A DNA stretch of 31,301 nucleotides from DATLSM01 sp049585815 (GCA_049585815.1 JBAVAR010000064.1:1-31301); one strand, 5' to 3'. Positions 7,649 to 16,007 are shown, counted from the stretch's first letter. Program-made: numbers and translations. The notes: a model not told the origin generated them from the sequence alone.

Positions 7649-9493
7649 ATGAACAAGACAATCCTGGTTTCCGCCGACAGCGGCGAGACCCGCGTTGCCG
7701 TCCTCGAGGCCAAGGCCAAAGGAGCAAAGCGCGACGTCGCCGAGCTCTACATAGAGCGCCGCGGGCGGCGCTCTATCGTCGGCAACATCTACAAGGGGAA
7801 GGTCGACAACGTCCTTCCCGGCATGGAGGCCGCCTTTGTCGACATCGGCCTCGAGCGCAACGGCTTCCTCCACGTTGACGAGATCGTCCTCCCGGGCGGT
7901 GAGCAGGCGCCCAAACGCGGAAGGGGCACCGGCCGCCGCATCAACGAGCTGATCAAACCGGGGCAGGAGATCGTCGTGCAGGTGGTCAAGGATCCGCTGA
8001 AGACGAAGGGTGCCCGGCTCTCGATGAACGTATCGATCGCCGGTCGCTACCTCGTTTATGCGCCGCAGGGAAGCGGCGTCGGGGTGAGTCGCCGGCTGAC
8101 CGATTCCGAGCGCGACCGTCTGCGCAAGATGGTCGACCGCACCTACAAGGGCCCAGGCGGGCTGATCGTCCGCACGGCAGCCCACGGCGCAAAGAAATCT
8201 GACTTCGTCCGCGAGATCGACTACCTGCACAAGCTCGACCACGTTCTCGGGCGACGCTCGGCAGAGACCAAGGCCCCCAATCTGGTCTTCCAGGAGGCGG
8301 ACCTGCCGGTGCGGGTCCTGCGCGATGTTTTCCTCAGTGACTTCGAGAAAGCGATCATCGACTCCCGGAAACAGTTCGAGCGGGTCACCAACTTCTTCCA
8401 GCGCACCGCGCCGGAGCTCGTCGACGGCGTCGAGCTGTATGAGGGAAAGAGGCCGTTGTTCGAGAAATGGGAGATTGAAAAGGAGATCGATTCGACCCTG
8501 AATCGACGCGTTGACCTGCCCTCGGGCGGCTACCTGATCATCGATTACGCCGAGGCGCTGACCGTGATCGACGTCAACAGCGGCAGCTTCACCGGACGTG
8601 GCAAAGGCGGACTCGAGGAGACGATCACCAAGGTCAATACCGAGGCGGCCGAGGAGGTGGTGCGGCAGCTGCGGCTGCGCGACATCGGCGGGATCATCGT
8701 CATCGATTTCATCGATATGGCCCGCGCCCGTAACCGCGACAAGGTGCTGAAGACGTTGCGCAAATCGCTTGACGCTGACAAGTCAAAGAGCTATGTGGTC
8801 GAGGTTTCTCCCCTGGGACTGGTCGAGATGACCCGCCAGAACGTGACCGACGGGGTGCGGGAGATCCTCACGGCCCCGTGCCCGACCTGCGAGGGGGAGG
8901 GGGTGATCCTCTCCGCCGAGACGGTAGCGTTGGAGGGGCTGCGCAAGCTGCGCGACATCGCCGCCGAGCGCCCTCAGCCGCAGGCCTTCCTCCTGCGGGT
9001 CAATCCGAAGGTCGCGCGCGAGCTGACCGATCCCGAAAGCGATCTGGCCGAGCTCGAGGCCCAGACCGGCAAGCAGTTTCACTTCGAGGGCGGCGACGCG
9101 TTACCGGTCGACACCTTCGATCTGATCGAGTCGGGCAGCCGCGAGGAGATCGAGGAGCGGGCGCTGCCTTTCAAGGTCGGCGATGAGGTGCTGGTCAAGA
9201 TCGATGAGCCGCACATGTACAACGCCGACGACGCGGTTGCCCGGATCGACTCCTACATCGTCAGCGTCAGCGGCGGCGGTCGCTTCGTCGGCGAGCGGAA
9301 GCTGGTGCGGATCGAGGAGGTCGCAAGGTCCTCGGCCGTCGCCTCGCTGCCGGGGCTGCAGGCCAGCAACGGCGCCGGTGGGGCCGAGGAGGAGGGCTCC
9401 GAGCTACACTCCGACGCTTCGCGCAGTCAAAGCCGCGGCCGCAGGGGCGGTCGTGGCCGTTCGCGCGCCAGCCAAGGCAGCAAGGAAGATTGA
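7649..9493 (+). CDS. rng: Ribonuclease E/G family endoribonuclease
   Basis: A single-strand endoribonuclease for rRNA maturation and mRNA decay. The 614-residue product begins directly with the RNase G-like catalytic core. The S1 RNA-binding region is at about residues 40-125 (IVGNIYKGKVDNVLPGMEAAFV). The catalytic acids are D308 (in VIDVNSG) and D353 (in VIDFIDM), and the zinc link is C411 and C414 (CPTCEGEG). A beta-rich TRAM-like stretch (about 525-575) and an Arg/Gly/Ser-rich tail follow. There is no long N-terminal disordered arm as in some actinobacterial RNase E. It sits before rplU-rpmA, a common actinobacterial order, and its stop is 2 bases before the rplU ATG. Confidence 0.95.
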   Translation: MNKTILVSADSGETRVAVLEAKAKGAKRDVAELYIERRGRRSIVGNIYKGKVDNVLPGMEAAFVDIGLERNGFLHVDEIVLPGGEQAPKRGRGTGRRINELIKPGQEIVVQVVKDPLKTKGARLSMNVSIAGRYLVYAPQGSGVGVSRRLTDSERDRLRKMVDRTYKGPGGLIVRTAAHGAKKSDFVREIDYLHKLDHVLGRRSAETKAPNLVFQEADLPVRVLRDVFLSDFEKAIIDSRKQFERVTNFFQRTAPELVDGVELYEGKRPLFEKWEIEKEIDSTLNRRVDLPSGGYLIIDYAEALTVIDVNSGSFTGRGKGGLEETITKVNTEAAEEVVRQLRLRDIGGIIVIDFIDMARARNRDKVLKTLRKSLDADKSKSYVVEVSPLGLVEMTRQNVTDGVREILTAPCPTCEGEGVILSAETVALEGLRKLRDIAAERPQPQAFLLRVNPKVARELTDPESDLAELEAQTGKQFHFEGGDALPVDTFDLIESGSREEIEERALPFKVGDEVLVKIDEPHMYNADDAVARIDSYIVSVSGGGRFVGERKLVRIEEVARSSAVASLPGLQASNGAGGAEEEGSELHSDASRSQSRGRRGGRGRSRASQGSKED

Positions 9494-9495
9494 AC

Positions 9496-9909
9496 ATGTA
9501 CGCAGTGGTCGAAAGCGGCGGTAAGCAGTACAAGGTCGAGAAGGGCACATCCCTCCTCGTCGATCGCCTCAGCGCCAAGGAGGGCGAGAAGATCGCCCTC
9601 CGCGCCGTGCTCTTCCGAGACAAGGACCTGATCGCCGAGCCGGGCGAATTGGAGAAGATCACGGTCGAGGCAAGGGTCGCCGAGCATCTGCGCGGGCCGA
9701 AGGTGAAGGTCTTCAAATACAAGCCGAAGAAGGGCTACCGCCGTCGCGCCGGGCACCGCTCGGAGCTGACCAAGCTCGAGGTGACAGAGATCAAGCAGGC
9801 GGCCCGCAGGACGGCGGCAAAAAAAGAGCCCGAAGAGAAAAAGACGGCCCCCGGGAAACCCGCCGCAAAGAAACCCGCCGCCAAGAAAGAGGACGCCGAT
9901 GGCTCATAA
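9496..9909 (+). CDS. rplU: 50S ribosomal protein L21 with basic C-terminal tail
   Basis: Binds 23S rRNA in the large subunit. ATG 9496 gives the canonical MYAVVESGGKQYKV start and is preceded by AAGGAAG at 9482-9488 with 7 bases between; an in-frame TTG at 9490 is less likely. The core covers about residues 1-102, including KVKVFKYKPKKGYRRRAGHRS. A tail of about 35 residues rich in Lys, Ala and Pro (PAAKKPAAKK type) follows and is not part of a minimal L21. The 3' end overlaps rpmA by 11 bases, so tail length is constrained by the shared DNA. Confidence 0.97.
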   Translation: MYAVVESGGKQYKVEKGTSLLVDRLSAKEGEKIALRAVLFRDKDLIAEPGELEKITVEARVAEHLRGPKVKVFKYKPKKGYRRRAGHRSELTKLEVTEIKQAARRTAAKKEPEEKKTAPGKPAAKKPAAKKEDADGS

Positions 9910-10156
9910 GAAGGGACTTGGCTCCAGCCGCAATGGGCGCGAATCCAACCCGAACATGCTCGGGGTCAAGGTATTTGCCGGCCAGAGGGTCTCGGGCGGG
10001 GAGATCATCGTGCGCCAGCGCGGCACCCGGTTCTGGTCCGGAGCCGGCACTGGGCTTGGCCGCGATCACACGATCTTTGCCACGCGGGCCGGGACGGTCG
10101 ACTTCAAGCCCTCGCGCAAGGGCCGGACCATCTCCGTCCTTCAGGACCAGGGCTAA
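9899..10156 (+). CDS. rpmA: 50S ribosomal protein L27
   Basis: A large-subunit protein whose flexible N-terminus reaches the peptidyl-transferase centre. The 85-residue product starts MAHKKGLGSSRNGRESNPN, the form without a cleaved leader, and contains the family signature GxxIVRQRGTRFWSGAGTGLGRDHTIFA. It is translated from an ATG inside the end of rplU, so the two are almost certainly coupled. Confidence 0.98.
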   Translation: MAHKKGLGSSRNGRESNPNMLGVKVFAGQRVSGGEIIVRQRGTRFWSGAGTGLGRDHTIFATRAGTVDFKPSRKGRTISVLQDQG

Positions 10157-10168
10157 GAACCGGCCCCC

Positions 10169-10202
10169 CTTCTTCCCCGGCCCCGCGCAGCCGGGGAAGG
10201 GG
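10169..10202 (+). terminator. Strong hairpin after rpmA
   Basis: Bases 10169-10181 pair with 10190-10202 in a 13-base-pair stem that includes two G-U pairs near the base, with an 8-base loop. The core TTCCCCGGC/GCCGGGGAA is perfect. No run of T follows, so this may be a T-less terminator, a partial attenuator or an RNA-processing stem rather than a classical intrinsic terminator. Confidence 0.55.
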
Positions 10203-10261
10203 TGATCGCCAGCTGCCCGACGGAGGGTTGTCGGCGATGCCTTGGGGCGGCGCGGTCCCTT

Positions 10262-10267
10262 TACCTT
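10262..10267 (+). promoter_or_regulatory. -10 box of a probable leaderless promoter for obg
   Basis: TACCTT (a TANNNT hexamer) lies exactly 7 bases before the GTG at 10275. No Shine-Dalgarno is correctly placed for that GTG, and the same geometry recurs at four other genes here. No convincing -35 box is seen. Confidence 0.45.
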
Positions 10268-10274
10268 TCTAGGC

Positions 10275-11564
10275 GTGTATGACCGGGCGAAAATTTGGGT
10301 CGAGGGTGGAGCCGGAGGCAGCGGGTGCGTCAGCTTCCGGCGCGAGGCTCATGTCCCCAAGGGGGGGCCCGACGGTGGCGATGGCGGTCACGGTGGAGAT
10401 GTGGTGCTGGTCTGTGAGTCCTCGCGGAGGGACCTTGCCCAGCTGCGGGGAAGTAGGCACTTTCGGGCCGGGCGGGGACGCCATGGAGAGGGTTCCAACC
10501 GCCACGGGGCTCGCGGTGAGGATCGGTTGATCGCTGTGCCCCCCGGCACCCAGGCGCTGGCGTTGGACGGCAGCAGGGTGGATCTGGTCGGCGTCGGGCA
10601 GCGAGCGGTGCTGGCCCGCGGAGGGCGCGGCGGGCACGGGAACAAGCGGTTCGCGACAGCGACACGGCAGGCGCCCCGCTTCGCCGAGAAGGGAACCGGC
10701 GGGGAGGGTGGTTGGATCGAGCTGCGGTTGAGGTTGCTCGCCGACGTCGGGTTGGTCGGATTGCCCAATGCTGGCAAGTCCTCGCTGCTGGGGCGACTGA
10801 CCAGGGCCGCCCCGAAGGTGGCTGACTACCCGTTCACGACGCTATCGCCGGTACTGGGAACGATCGAAAACGAGGATCGCCAGGCGGTGCTGGCCGACAT
10901 CCCCGGGCTGATCGAGGGCGCAGCGCAGGGCGCCGGTCTGGGACACGAGTTCCTGGCCCATGTCGAGCGCTGCTCGATCCTGGTTCACCTGGTCGAGATC
11001 GCACCGCTTGAGGGGGAGCCGGTGGCCAACTATGAGGCGGTGCGGGCCGAGCTCTCCTCCCATGGCGCCGGCCTCGATCTCCTGCCGGAGCTGGTCGTGC
11101 TCTCGAAGCGCGATCTGCTCGCGGAGGAGGCGGTGGGAAGCGCCGTTGCGGAGTGGGTCGGGCGCTTGGAGGGTCGGGCGCTCGGCGTTTTGGCCGTTTC
11201 CTCGGCGACCGGTGAGGGGCTGGATGATCTGCGACAGCGGATCTTCTCCGATTTACCGAAGGGGCCCGCCGGCGAGACGGCGCGCAGCGAGTCCCCGGCC
11301 GAGTTCGAGGCCGAGCATCGGGTCTACCGCCCAGCGGGAGAGGGGGGCTACAGCATCGAGCCGGAGGGGGCCGGGGCTTTCCGGATCGCCGGTCGCGGGG
11401 TGGAGCTCCTCTTTGAGCGCCACGATCTCTCAAACGAGGAGGCCCTCGGCTATCTCGAGCAGCGACTTGGGGAGATGGGCGTGATCGCGGCGCTGAGGAG
11501 GGCGGGCTTTGAGACGGGTGATGAGATCCGCGTTGGCGACCAGGAGTTCGAGCTCCAGATATAA
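10275..11564 (+). CDS. obgE: GTPase Obg (ribosome assembly)
   Basis: A GTPase that acts in late 50S assembly and stress control. The 429-residue product has three parts. The glycine-rich Obg fold comes first (about residues 1-155; VSFRREAHVPKGGPDGGDGGHGG). The G domain carries G1 GLPNAGKSS (about 162-170), the G2 region PFTTLSPVLG and G3 DIPGLIEGA; its G4 reads SKRD instead of the usual NKxD, and G5 is SSATGEG. A C-terminal OCT domain follows (about 345-429). GTG 10275 gives the standard start (YDRAKIWVEGGAGGSG); a TTG at 10242 would add 11 residues with no family support. The hairpin upstream and leaderless -10 box suggest its own promoter. Confidence 0.95.
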   Translation: MYDRAKIWVEGGAGGSGCVSFRREAHVPKGGPDGGDGGHGGDVVLVCESSRRDLAQLRGSRHFRAGRGRHGEGSNRHGARGEDRLIAVPPGTQALALDGSRVDLVGVGQRAVLARGGRGGHGNKRFATATRQAPRFAEKGTGGEGGWIELRLRLLADVGLVGLPNAGKSSLLGRLTRAAPKVADYPFTTLSPVLGTIENEDRQAVLADIPGLIEGAAQGAGLGHEFLAHVERCSILVHLVEIAPLEGEPVANYEAVRAELSSHGAGLDLLPELVVLSKRDLLAEEAVGSAVAEWVGRLEGRALGVLAVSSATGEGLDDLRQRIFSDLPKGPAGETARSESPAEFEAEHRVYRPAGEGGYSIEPEGAGAFRIAGRGVELLFERHDLSNEEALGYLEQRLGEMGVIAALRRAGFETGDEIRVGDQEFELQI

Positions 11565-11572
11565 CCGCCGCT

Positions 11573-12676
11573 ATGACCCTCGTCGTAAAGCTGGGCTCCT
11601 CCATCGTCGCCGACGACGACGGAGAGCTGCGCGTGGACGTGCTGGACTCCGTTTGCGAGCAGGTCGCGCGACTCGAGCAGCGCGGCGAGCGGGTGGTGAT
11701 GGTGACCTCGGGGGCAATCGCGCGCGGGATGCGCCTGCTCAGCCTGGCGGAGAGGCCGCGGGCGATGGATGAGCTGCAGGGCGCTTCGGCGGTCGGCCAG
11801 GGCGACCTCTTTCGTGCCTATGAGAGCCGGCTGGCCGAGCACGGGACGCGGGCGGCCCAGGTTCTGCTGACCGCGGCGGATATCGCCGCCCGCACCAACT
11901 ACCTCAATGCCCGCCGGACCCTGCGGCGGCTGATCGAGTGGAGGGTGGTTCCGGTGGTCAATGAGAACGACACCACCGCGACCGATGAGATCAGCTTCGG
12001 CGATAACGACTTTCTCGCCGCCCAGGTGGCGATCCTGCTCGATGCCCGCCTGCTCGTCCTGCTCACCGATACCGATGGCCTGCACAGCGCCGATCCGCGT
12101 CTTCAGCCCGATGCGGAGCTGATCGCCGAGGTTGAGGATTTCTCCCAGCTCTCCGGCCTGCAGATCGGTGACCGCACCTCGGTGTTTGGCTCGGGCGGAA
12201 TGCGCAGCAAGGTAGCGGCGGCTGAGATGGCGAGCGAGGCGGGCATCCCTGCCGCGATCTGCAACGGCACCGAGAAAGACACCCTGAGTGCGGCCGCGGT
12301 TGGTGAGGCGATCGGAACCCGATTTGCAGCCCAACCCAGCAAGGCATCCAGCTTCAAGCTCTGGCTCAAATATGCCAAGCCAACCCACGGCCGGCTCGCC
12401 GTCGATGCCGGCGCCGCCCGGGTCCTGCGGGAGAGCGGATCCAGCTTGCTCGCGGTGGGCATCGTCGCCTTCGATGGGCGCTTCGATGCCGGCGACGCGG
12501 TCGAGGTCACCGTCGAGGGCTCACTGATCGGCAAGGGCATTGTCGAGTACTCCGCCGCTGAGCTGTCCCGCGTCTTGGGCCTGAAGACCGAGCAGGTGCG
12601 GGAACTCCTCCCCCAGGCGGCGGATGAGGTTATCCACCGGGACCGCTTCGTCCTCGCCCGAAGAGTTGAGGGCTGA
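11573..12676 (+). CDS. proB: Glutamate 5-kinase
   Basis: Catalyses the first step of proline synthesis, ATP-dependent phosphorylation of glutamate. The 367-residue product has an amino-acid-kinase domain (about residues 1-255). Its motifs are VVKLGSSIV at the start, VTSGAIARGM, the glutamate-binding VNENDTTATDEISFGDND (about 125-142) and FGSGGMRSKV (about 203-212). A PUA domain (about 275-355) follows, as in the longer bacterial form. It lies 8 bases after obgE, and proA follows after 31 bases. Confidence 0.97.
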   Translation: MTLVVKLGSSIVADDDGELRVDVLDSVCEQVARLEQRGERVVMVTSGAIARGMRLLSLAERPRAMDELQGASAVGQGDLFRAYESRLAEHGTRAAQVLLTAADIAARTNYLNARRTLRRLIEWRVVPVVNENDTTATDEISFGDNDFLAAQVAILLDARLLVLLTDTDGLHSADPRLQPDAELIAEVEDFSQLSGLQIGDRTSVFGSGGMRSKVAAAEMASEAGIPAAICNGTEKDTLSAAAVGEAIGTRFAAQPSKASSFKLWLKYAKPTHGRLAVDAGAARVLRESGSSLLAVGIVAFDGRFDAGDAVEVTVEGSLIGKGIVEYSAAELSRVLGLKTEQVRELLPQAADEVIHRDRFVLARRVEG

Positions 12677-12694
12677 GTGGCGCCCCACCCCCGC

Positions 12695-12700
12695 TAGGCT
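12695..12700 (+). promoter_or_regulatory. -10 box of a probable leaderless promoter for proA
   Basis: TAGGCT (TANNNT) ends 7 bases before the proA ATG at 12708, with no Shine-Dalgarno between. It would allow proA to be transcribed separately from proB. No convincing -35 element. Confidence 0.45.
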
Positions 12701-12707
12701 TAGCTGC

Positions 12708-13973
12708 ATGCCGCTGACAGCGACCACGATCGCGGAAGCTTGTGCGGCCGCCCAGCGGGCGTCGCGAGATCTCGCGGGGGCCTCGACCGAGTCCAAGAAC
12801 ACCGCGCTGGAGGCGACGGCAAGGTTGCTCGGCGAGCGCTGTGAGGAGATTCTCCAGGCCAATGCGGCGGATCTAGCCGATCAGCGGGCGAGCGCCCTCA
12901 GCGCCGCCCTGCGCGATCGATTGACCCTGAACGAGGCGCGGGTCGGCGCCATGGCCGAAGGCGTGCGCGCGGTAGCCGCCCTCGAGGACCCCGTCGGCGA
13001 GGAGCTCGAGCGGCGGACGCTGGCCAGCGGTATCGACCTACGCAAGGTCCGAGTACCGCTCGGGGTGGTTGCCGTCGTCTATGAGGCGCGGCCGAATGTG
13101 ACGATCGATTGCGCCGCGCTGACGATCAAGAGCGGCAACGCGATCGTCCTGCGCGGGTCAAGTTACGCCGAGCGCTCCAACGCGGCCCTGGCCGCGATCG
13201 TCCGCGAGGCGCTGCTGGAGGCGGAGCTCCCCGAGGACGCGGTGCTGCTGCTCTCTGGCGGGGCTCGCGATGACCTTGCCGAGCTGGCGACCCAGGAGGG
13301 GCTCGTCGACCTGCTGATCCCCCGCGGCGGCGAGGGCCTCAAGGAAGCACTGAAGGCGGTCGCGACGGTGCCGGTGATGTACGCGGCGGCCGGCAACTGT
13401 CACGTCTACGTTCACGCCGCCGCCGATCCACGGATGGCACGCCGGATCGCGGTCAATGCAAAGCTGCAGCGGCCCGGCGTCTGCAACGCGGCGGAGACGC
13501 TGCTCGTCGACGCGGCGATCGCCGAGGATTTCCTCCCCGCAGTTCTCTCCGAACTGGCCGAGGCGGGGGTCGAGCTTCGCGGCGACGAGCGGACCCGCGA
13601 GCTGGCACCCGGGATCGCGGTCAGAGCGGCCACCGTGGAGGACTGGGACACCGAGTACCTCGATCTGAAGATGGCGGTCGGCGTCGTCGACTCCCTCGAG
13701 GCGGCAATCGAACACGTCAACCGGCACGGGACCGGCCACTCAGAGGCGATCGTGACCTCCTCGGAGGAGGCGGCCGAGCGCTTCATCGCCGGGGTCGACG
13801 CGGCGGCGGTCTATGTCAACGCTTCGACCCGCTTCACCGACGGATTCGAGTACGGGATGGGCGCCGAGATCGGCAACTCGACCCAAAAGCTTCACGCCCG
13901 CGGCCCGATCGGACTGCGCGAGCTGACGACCTTCAAGTACGTGGCGCGCGGCGACGGCCAGGTGCGTGAGTAG
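12708..13973 (+). CDS. proA: Gamma-glutamyl phosphate reductase (glutamate-5-semialdehyde dehydrogenase)
   Basis: Reduces glutamyl 5-phosphate with NADPH, the second step of proline synthesis. The 421-residue product is the family length. Visible motifs are VPLGVVAVVYEARPNVTIDCAAL (about residues 117-138), KSGNAIVLRG (141-150) and the catalytic Cys259 in NAKLQRPGVCNAAETLLVD. YVNASTRFTDGFEYGMGAEIG is also present near the C-terminus. ATG 12708 is chosen for the typical N-terminus and the -10 box 7 bases upstream. The end overlaps nadD by 8 bases. Confidence 0.97.
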   Translation: MPLTATTIAEACAAAQRASRDLAGASTESKNTALEATARLLGERCEEILQANAADLADQRASALSAALRDRLTLNEARVGAMAEGVRAVAALEDPVGEELERRTLASGIDLRKVRVPLGVVAVVYEARPNVTIDCAALTIKSGNAIVLRGSSYAERSNAALAAIVREALLEAELPEDAVLLLSGGARDDLAELATQEGLVDLLIPRGGEGLKEALKAVATVPVMYAAAGNCHVYVHAAADPRMARRIAVNAKLQRPGVCNAAETLLVDAAIAEDFLPAVLSELAEAGVELRGDERTRELAPGIAVRAATVEDWDTEYLDLKMAVGVVDSLEAAIEHVNRHGTGHSEAIVTSSEEAAERFIAGVDAAAVYVNASTRFTDGFEYGMGAEIGNSTQKLHARGPIGLRELTTFKYVARGDGQVRE

Positions 13974-14574
13974 TTCCTCTGCCGGCATCGGCATTCTCGG
14001 CTCGGCGTTTAACCCGCCGCACCTCGGCCACCTGGCGCTCGCTCAGGAGGCGCTCTGGCAGCTCGACCTAAGCGAGGTGATCCTGATGCCGACCGGCGAG
14101 GCTCCGCACAAGCGGATCGTCGACGACCCCGGGCGCGAGTTGCGGCTGGCGATGACCCGGCTCGCCGCCGCTGACGACGTGCGCTTCTCAATTTCGACCC
14201 TGGAGGTTGAGCGCGAAGGGCCGTCCTACACCTATGAGACGTTGGAGCTCCTTGAGCGAGAGCGAGGCGATACGGAGTTGGTGTTCGTGATGGGGGCAGA
14301 TGCCGCGGTCGGACTTGAGAGCTGGCGCAATCCAGATCAGGTTGTCGGGCGAGCCCGCTTGGCGATAGCGAGGCGGGCGGGGGTGGCGGACGCCGAGGTA
14401 GGCGCCGTCCTGCGCAGCCTCGGCGCCGCCGAGCGGGCGACGATGCTCGAGATGCCCCAGTTCGGCGTCTCCTCATCGGCGGTGCGGGAGCGTGCCGCGG
14501 CGGGACGACCGCTGCGCTACCTGGTGCCAGAGGCGGTTGCCCGCTTCATCGTGGAGAAGGGGGTTTACCGGTGA
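13966..14574 (+). CDS. nadD: Nicotinate-nucleotide adenylyltransferase
   Basis: Joins ATP and nicotinate mononucleotide to give deamido-NAD, the penultimate step of NAD synthesis. The 202-residue product has the nucleotidyltransferase signature GSAFNPPHLGHL (HxGH motif about residues 18-21) and the LMPTGEAPHK loop. The C-terminal SSSAVRERAAAGRPLRYLVPE block corresponds to the ISSTxIR motif. GTG 13966 lies inside the end of proA. The TGA overlaps the rsfS GTG (GTGA), so the three genes look translationally coupled. Confidence 0.95.
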   Translation: MSSSSAGIGILGSAFNPPHLGHLALAQEALWQLDLSEVILMPTGEAPHKRIVDDPGRELRLAMTRLAAADDVRFSISTLEVEREGPSYTYETLELLERERGDTELVFVMGADAAVGLESWRNPDQVVGRARLAIARRAGVADAEVGAVLRSLGAAERATMLEMPQFGVSSSAVRERAAAGRPLRYLVPEAVARFIVEKGVYR

Positions 14575-14960
14575 GTGGGCCTGGCTCGGAGGCACTGGCG
14601 CGGCGCCTGGCCGGCCTGGCCGACTCCAAACAGGCCGAAGAGATCGTCGTTCTCGACATGCGCGAGCTTGTTTCCTACACCGACTTCCTGGCGCTATGCA
14701 CCGCCCGAAACGAACGCCAGGCCCGGGCGATAGTCGAGGAGGTGAGGCTGCGGATCAAGCAGGAATCGGGCCTTCTGCCAGGAGGCATCGATGGGGCGGG
14801 GGAGGCGGGCTGGATCGTGCTCGATTACCTCGACTGCGTTCTGCACGTCTTCACCGCCGAGGAACGTGAGCGCTACCAGCTCGAGGACCTCTGGCGCGAG
14901 GCGCCGCGCCTGGAGCTCGAGATCGACGAGCCCGAGACGCCGTCGGCCGCGCGAGCCTGA
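14571..14960 (+). CDS. rsfS: Ribosomal silencing factor RsfS
   Basis: Binds L14 on the 50S subunit and blocks subunit joining when nutrients are short. The 129-residue product has the family core KQAEEIVVLDMRELVSYTDFLALCTARNERQARAI (about residues 18-52). The later block GWIVLDYLDCVLHVFTAEERERYQLEDLW (about 83-112) is close to the consensus W-x-L-x-D-x-x-D-x-x-x-H-x-F. It is placed directly after nadD, the usual order in bacteria. Confidence 0.95.
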   Translation: MSGPGSEALARRLAGLADSKQAEEIVVLDMRELVSYTDFLALCTARNERQARAIVEEVRLRIKQESGLLPGGIDGAGEAGWIVLDYLDCVLHVFTAEERERYQLEDLWREAPRLELEIDEPETPSAARA

Positions 14961-15022
14961 GCGATCTCGAACATCAGTTCGATCCGCTGGGTCGGGCACA
15001 GAATGCCGTCCGAGGGCGCCCT

Positions 15023-15028
15023 TACGGT
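15023..15028 (+). promoter_or_regulatory. -10 box of a probable leaderless promoter for the DivIVA-like gene
   Basis: TACGGT (TANNNT) is followed after exactly 7 bases by ATG 15036. The same hexamer with the same spacing precedes the DsbA-like gene at 27620-27615 on the other strand. It argues for ATG 15036 over the in-frame ATG at 15003. Confidence 0.45.
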
Positions 15029-15035
15029 GCCGCGC

Positions 15036-15782
15036 ATGGGTAGCTTCAAGAGGGTTCTCCTCGGCTACCGCCGCCTCGATGTGGATGCGGCGATCGCGGC
15101 CCGGGACGCCCGGATCTGGGCGCTTGAGGGCGACGTCGAGGATGCCGTTGAGAGTTGGGGGGAAGCCGCCGAGGACAGCGCCCTGGCACAGGGTGAGCTC
15201 GCCGAGCTCTCGGCAATGGTCTTCGAGCGCGAGCGGGAGATCCGCAGCCTCGTTGAACGGCTGCGCGAGGCACACGAACGTCACGATCGCAGCATCGCCT
15301 CGTTGGAGGCGATCTCGGCGCGTCTGGAGGAGATCCAGGCGCAGGCGCGCGGCCAGGCGACGCGGATCAGGATGAAGGCACTGCGCGAGGCGGTCGAGGT
15401 CAGCCGTCGGGTCCAGGAGTTGAACGAGGCCGAGCCGGTGGCCGGGAATGGAGCCGCCTCTGGCCCGGATCGGCGGGGGGAGTCCGAGCAATCGGAGCTC
15501 TTTGAGGGCCTGGTCAGGGTCGAGATCGGGCCCCTCGATGATTTCTCCCAACTCGTTGGCTTCGAGGATGCCGCAAATCAGATCGGCGCCACCTCCGAGA
15601 TCTCGGTCGAACGCTTCTCCGAGGGCAGGGCGACCCTTTCTGTGCGGCTGGAGGAGCCGGTCGAGTTGCTGCGCGAGCTGGAGGCCCGCTCTCCCCTGGA
15701 CTTCCACGTCCGCCACACTGCTGCCGACAACCTGATCCTCGACATCGACGAGGATCAGGACTCCGGGCAGCAGGCCGCCTAG
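15036..15782 (+). CDS. DivIVA-like coiled-coil protein with an unrecognised C-terminal domain
   Basis: From ATG 15036 the product is 248 residues. The first 20 (MGSFKRVLLGYRRLDVDAAI) resemble the DivIVA/GpsB membrane-targeting segment F-x-x-x-x-x-G-Y-x-x-x-x-V-D. A long heptad-like, Glu/Arg/Ala/Leu-rich region predicts coiled coil at about residues 21-130. After a low-complexity linker, a compact segment (about 155-237; VEIGPLDDFSQLVGFEDAANQIG, then SEISVERFSEGRATLSVRLEEPVELLREL) looks like an alternating alpha/beta domain of unknown type. A role in polar or septal organisation is inference from the N-terminus. ATG 15003 would add 11 residues. No catalytic motif is visible. Confidence 0.7.
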   Translation: MGSFKRVLLGYRRLDVDAAIAARDARIWALEGDVEDAVESWGEAAEDSALAQGELAELSAMVFEREREIRSLVERLREAHERHDRSIASLEAISARLEEIQAQARGQATRIRMKALREAVEVSRRVQELNEAEPVAGNGAASGPDRRGESEQSELFEGLVRVEIGPLDDFSQLVGFEDAANQIGATSEISVERFSEGRATLSVRLEEPVELLRELEARSPLDFHVRHTAADNLILDIDEDQDSGQQAA

Positions 15783-15859
15783 CCTCGCCGCGGATTGCAG
15801 GAGCCCACCTCGCTCACCCAGCGCGAGATCTGCGGAGGTTCGCGCCAGCGCGGGCCGGG

Positions 15860-15878
15860 CTCTCATTCGCGATGGGAG
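15860..15878 (+). terminator. Small hairpin after the DivIVA-like gene
   Basis: CTCTCAT at 15860-15866 pairs with ATGGGAG at 15872-15878 (7 base pairs, one G-U) around a 5-base loop. No T-run follows. It could end the long upstream transcript before the tRNA, but the stem is modest. Confidence 0.25.
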
Positions 15879-15989
15879 TGAGCAGATCTGAGGCGATCAG
15901 AATCGCCGGCGCCGTCTGCTCGCAGCGGGGCCGCGATTGACGCGATGATGGCTCGGCTGGTGGGTCGGTGGAGGGGGAGATCCGTCGCG

Positions 15990-15995
15990 TAAACT
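15990..15995 (+). promoter_or_regulatory. Possible -10 box of the tRNA-Ala gene
   Basis: TAAACT lies 12 bases before the first base of tRNA-Ala, a suitable place for a short-leader tRNA promoter. No good -35 hexamer is found at 16-18 bases upstream. Confidence 0.35.
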
Positions 15996-16007
15996 GGGTG
16001 TCGACCT

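Noticed and set aside
14694..15866. A 390-codon minus-strand frame opposite rsfS and the DivIVA-like gene
   Set aside because: Antisense shadow of two supported genes; composition typical of reversed GC-rich codons.
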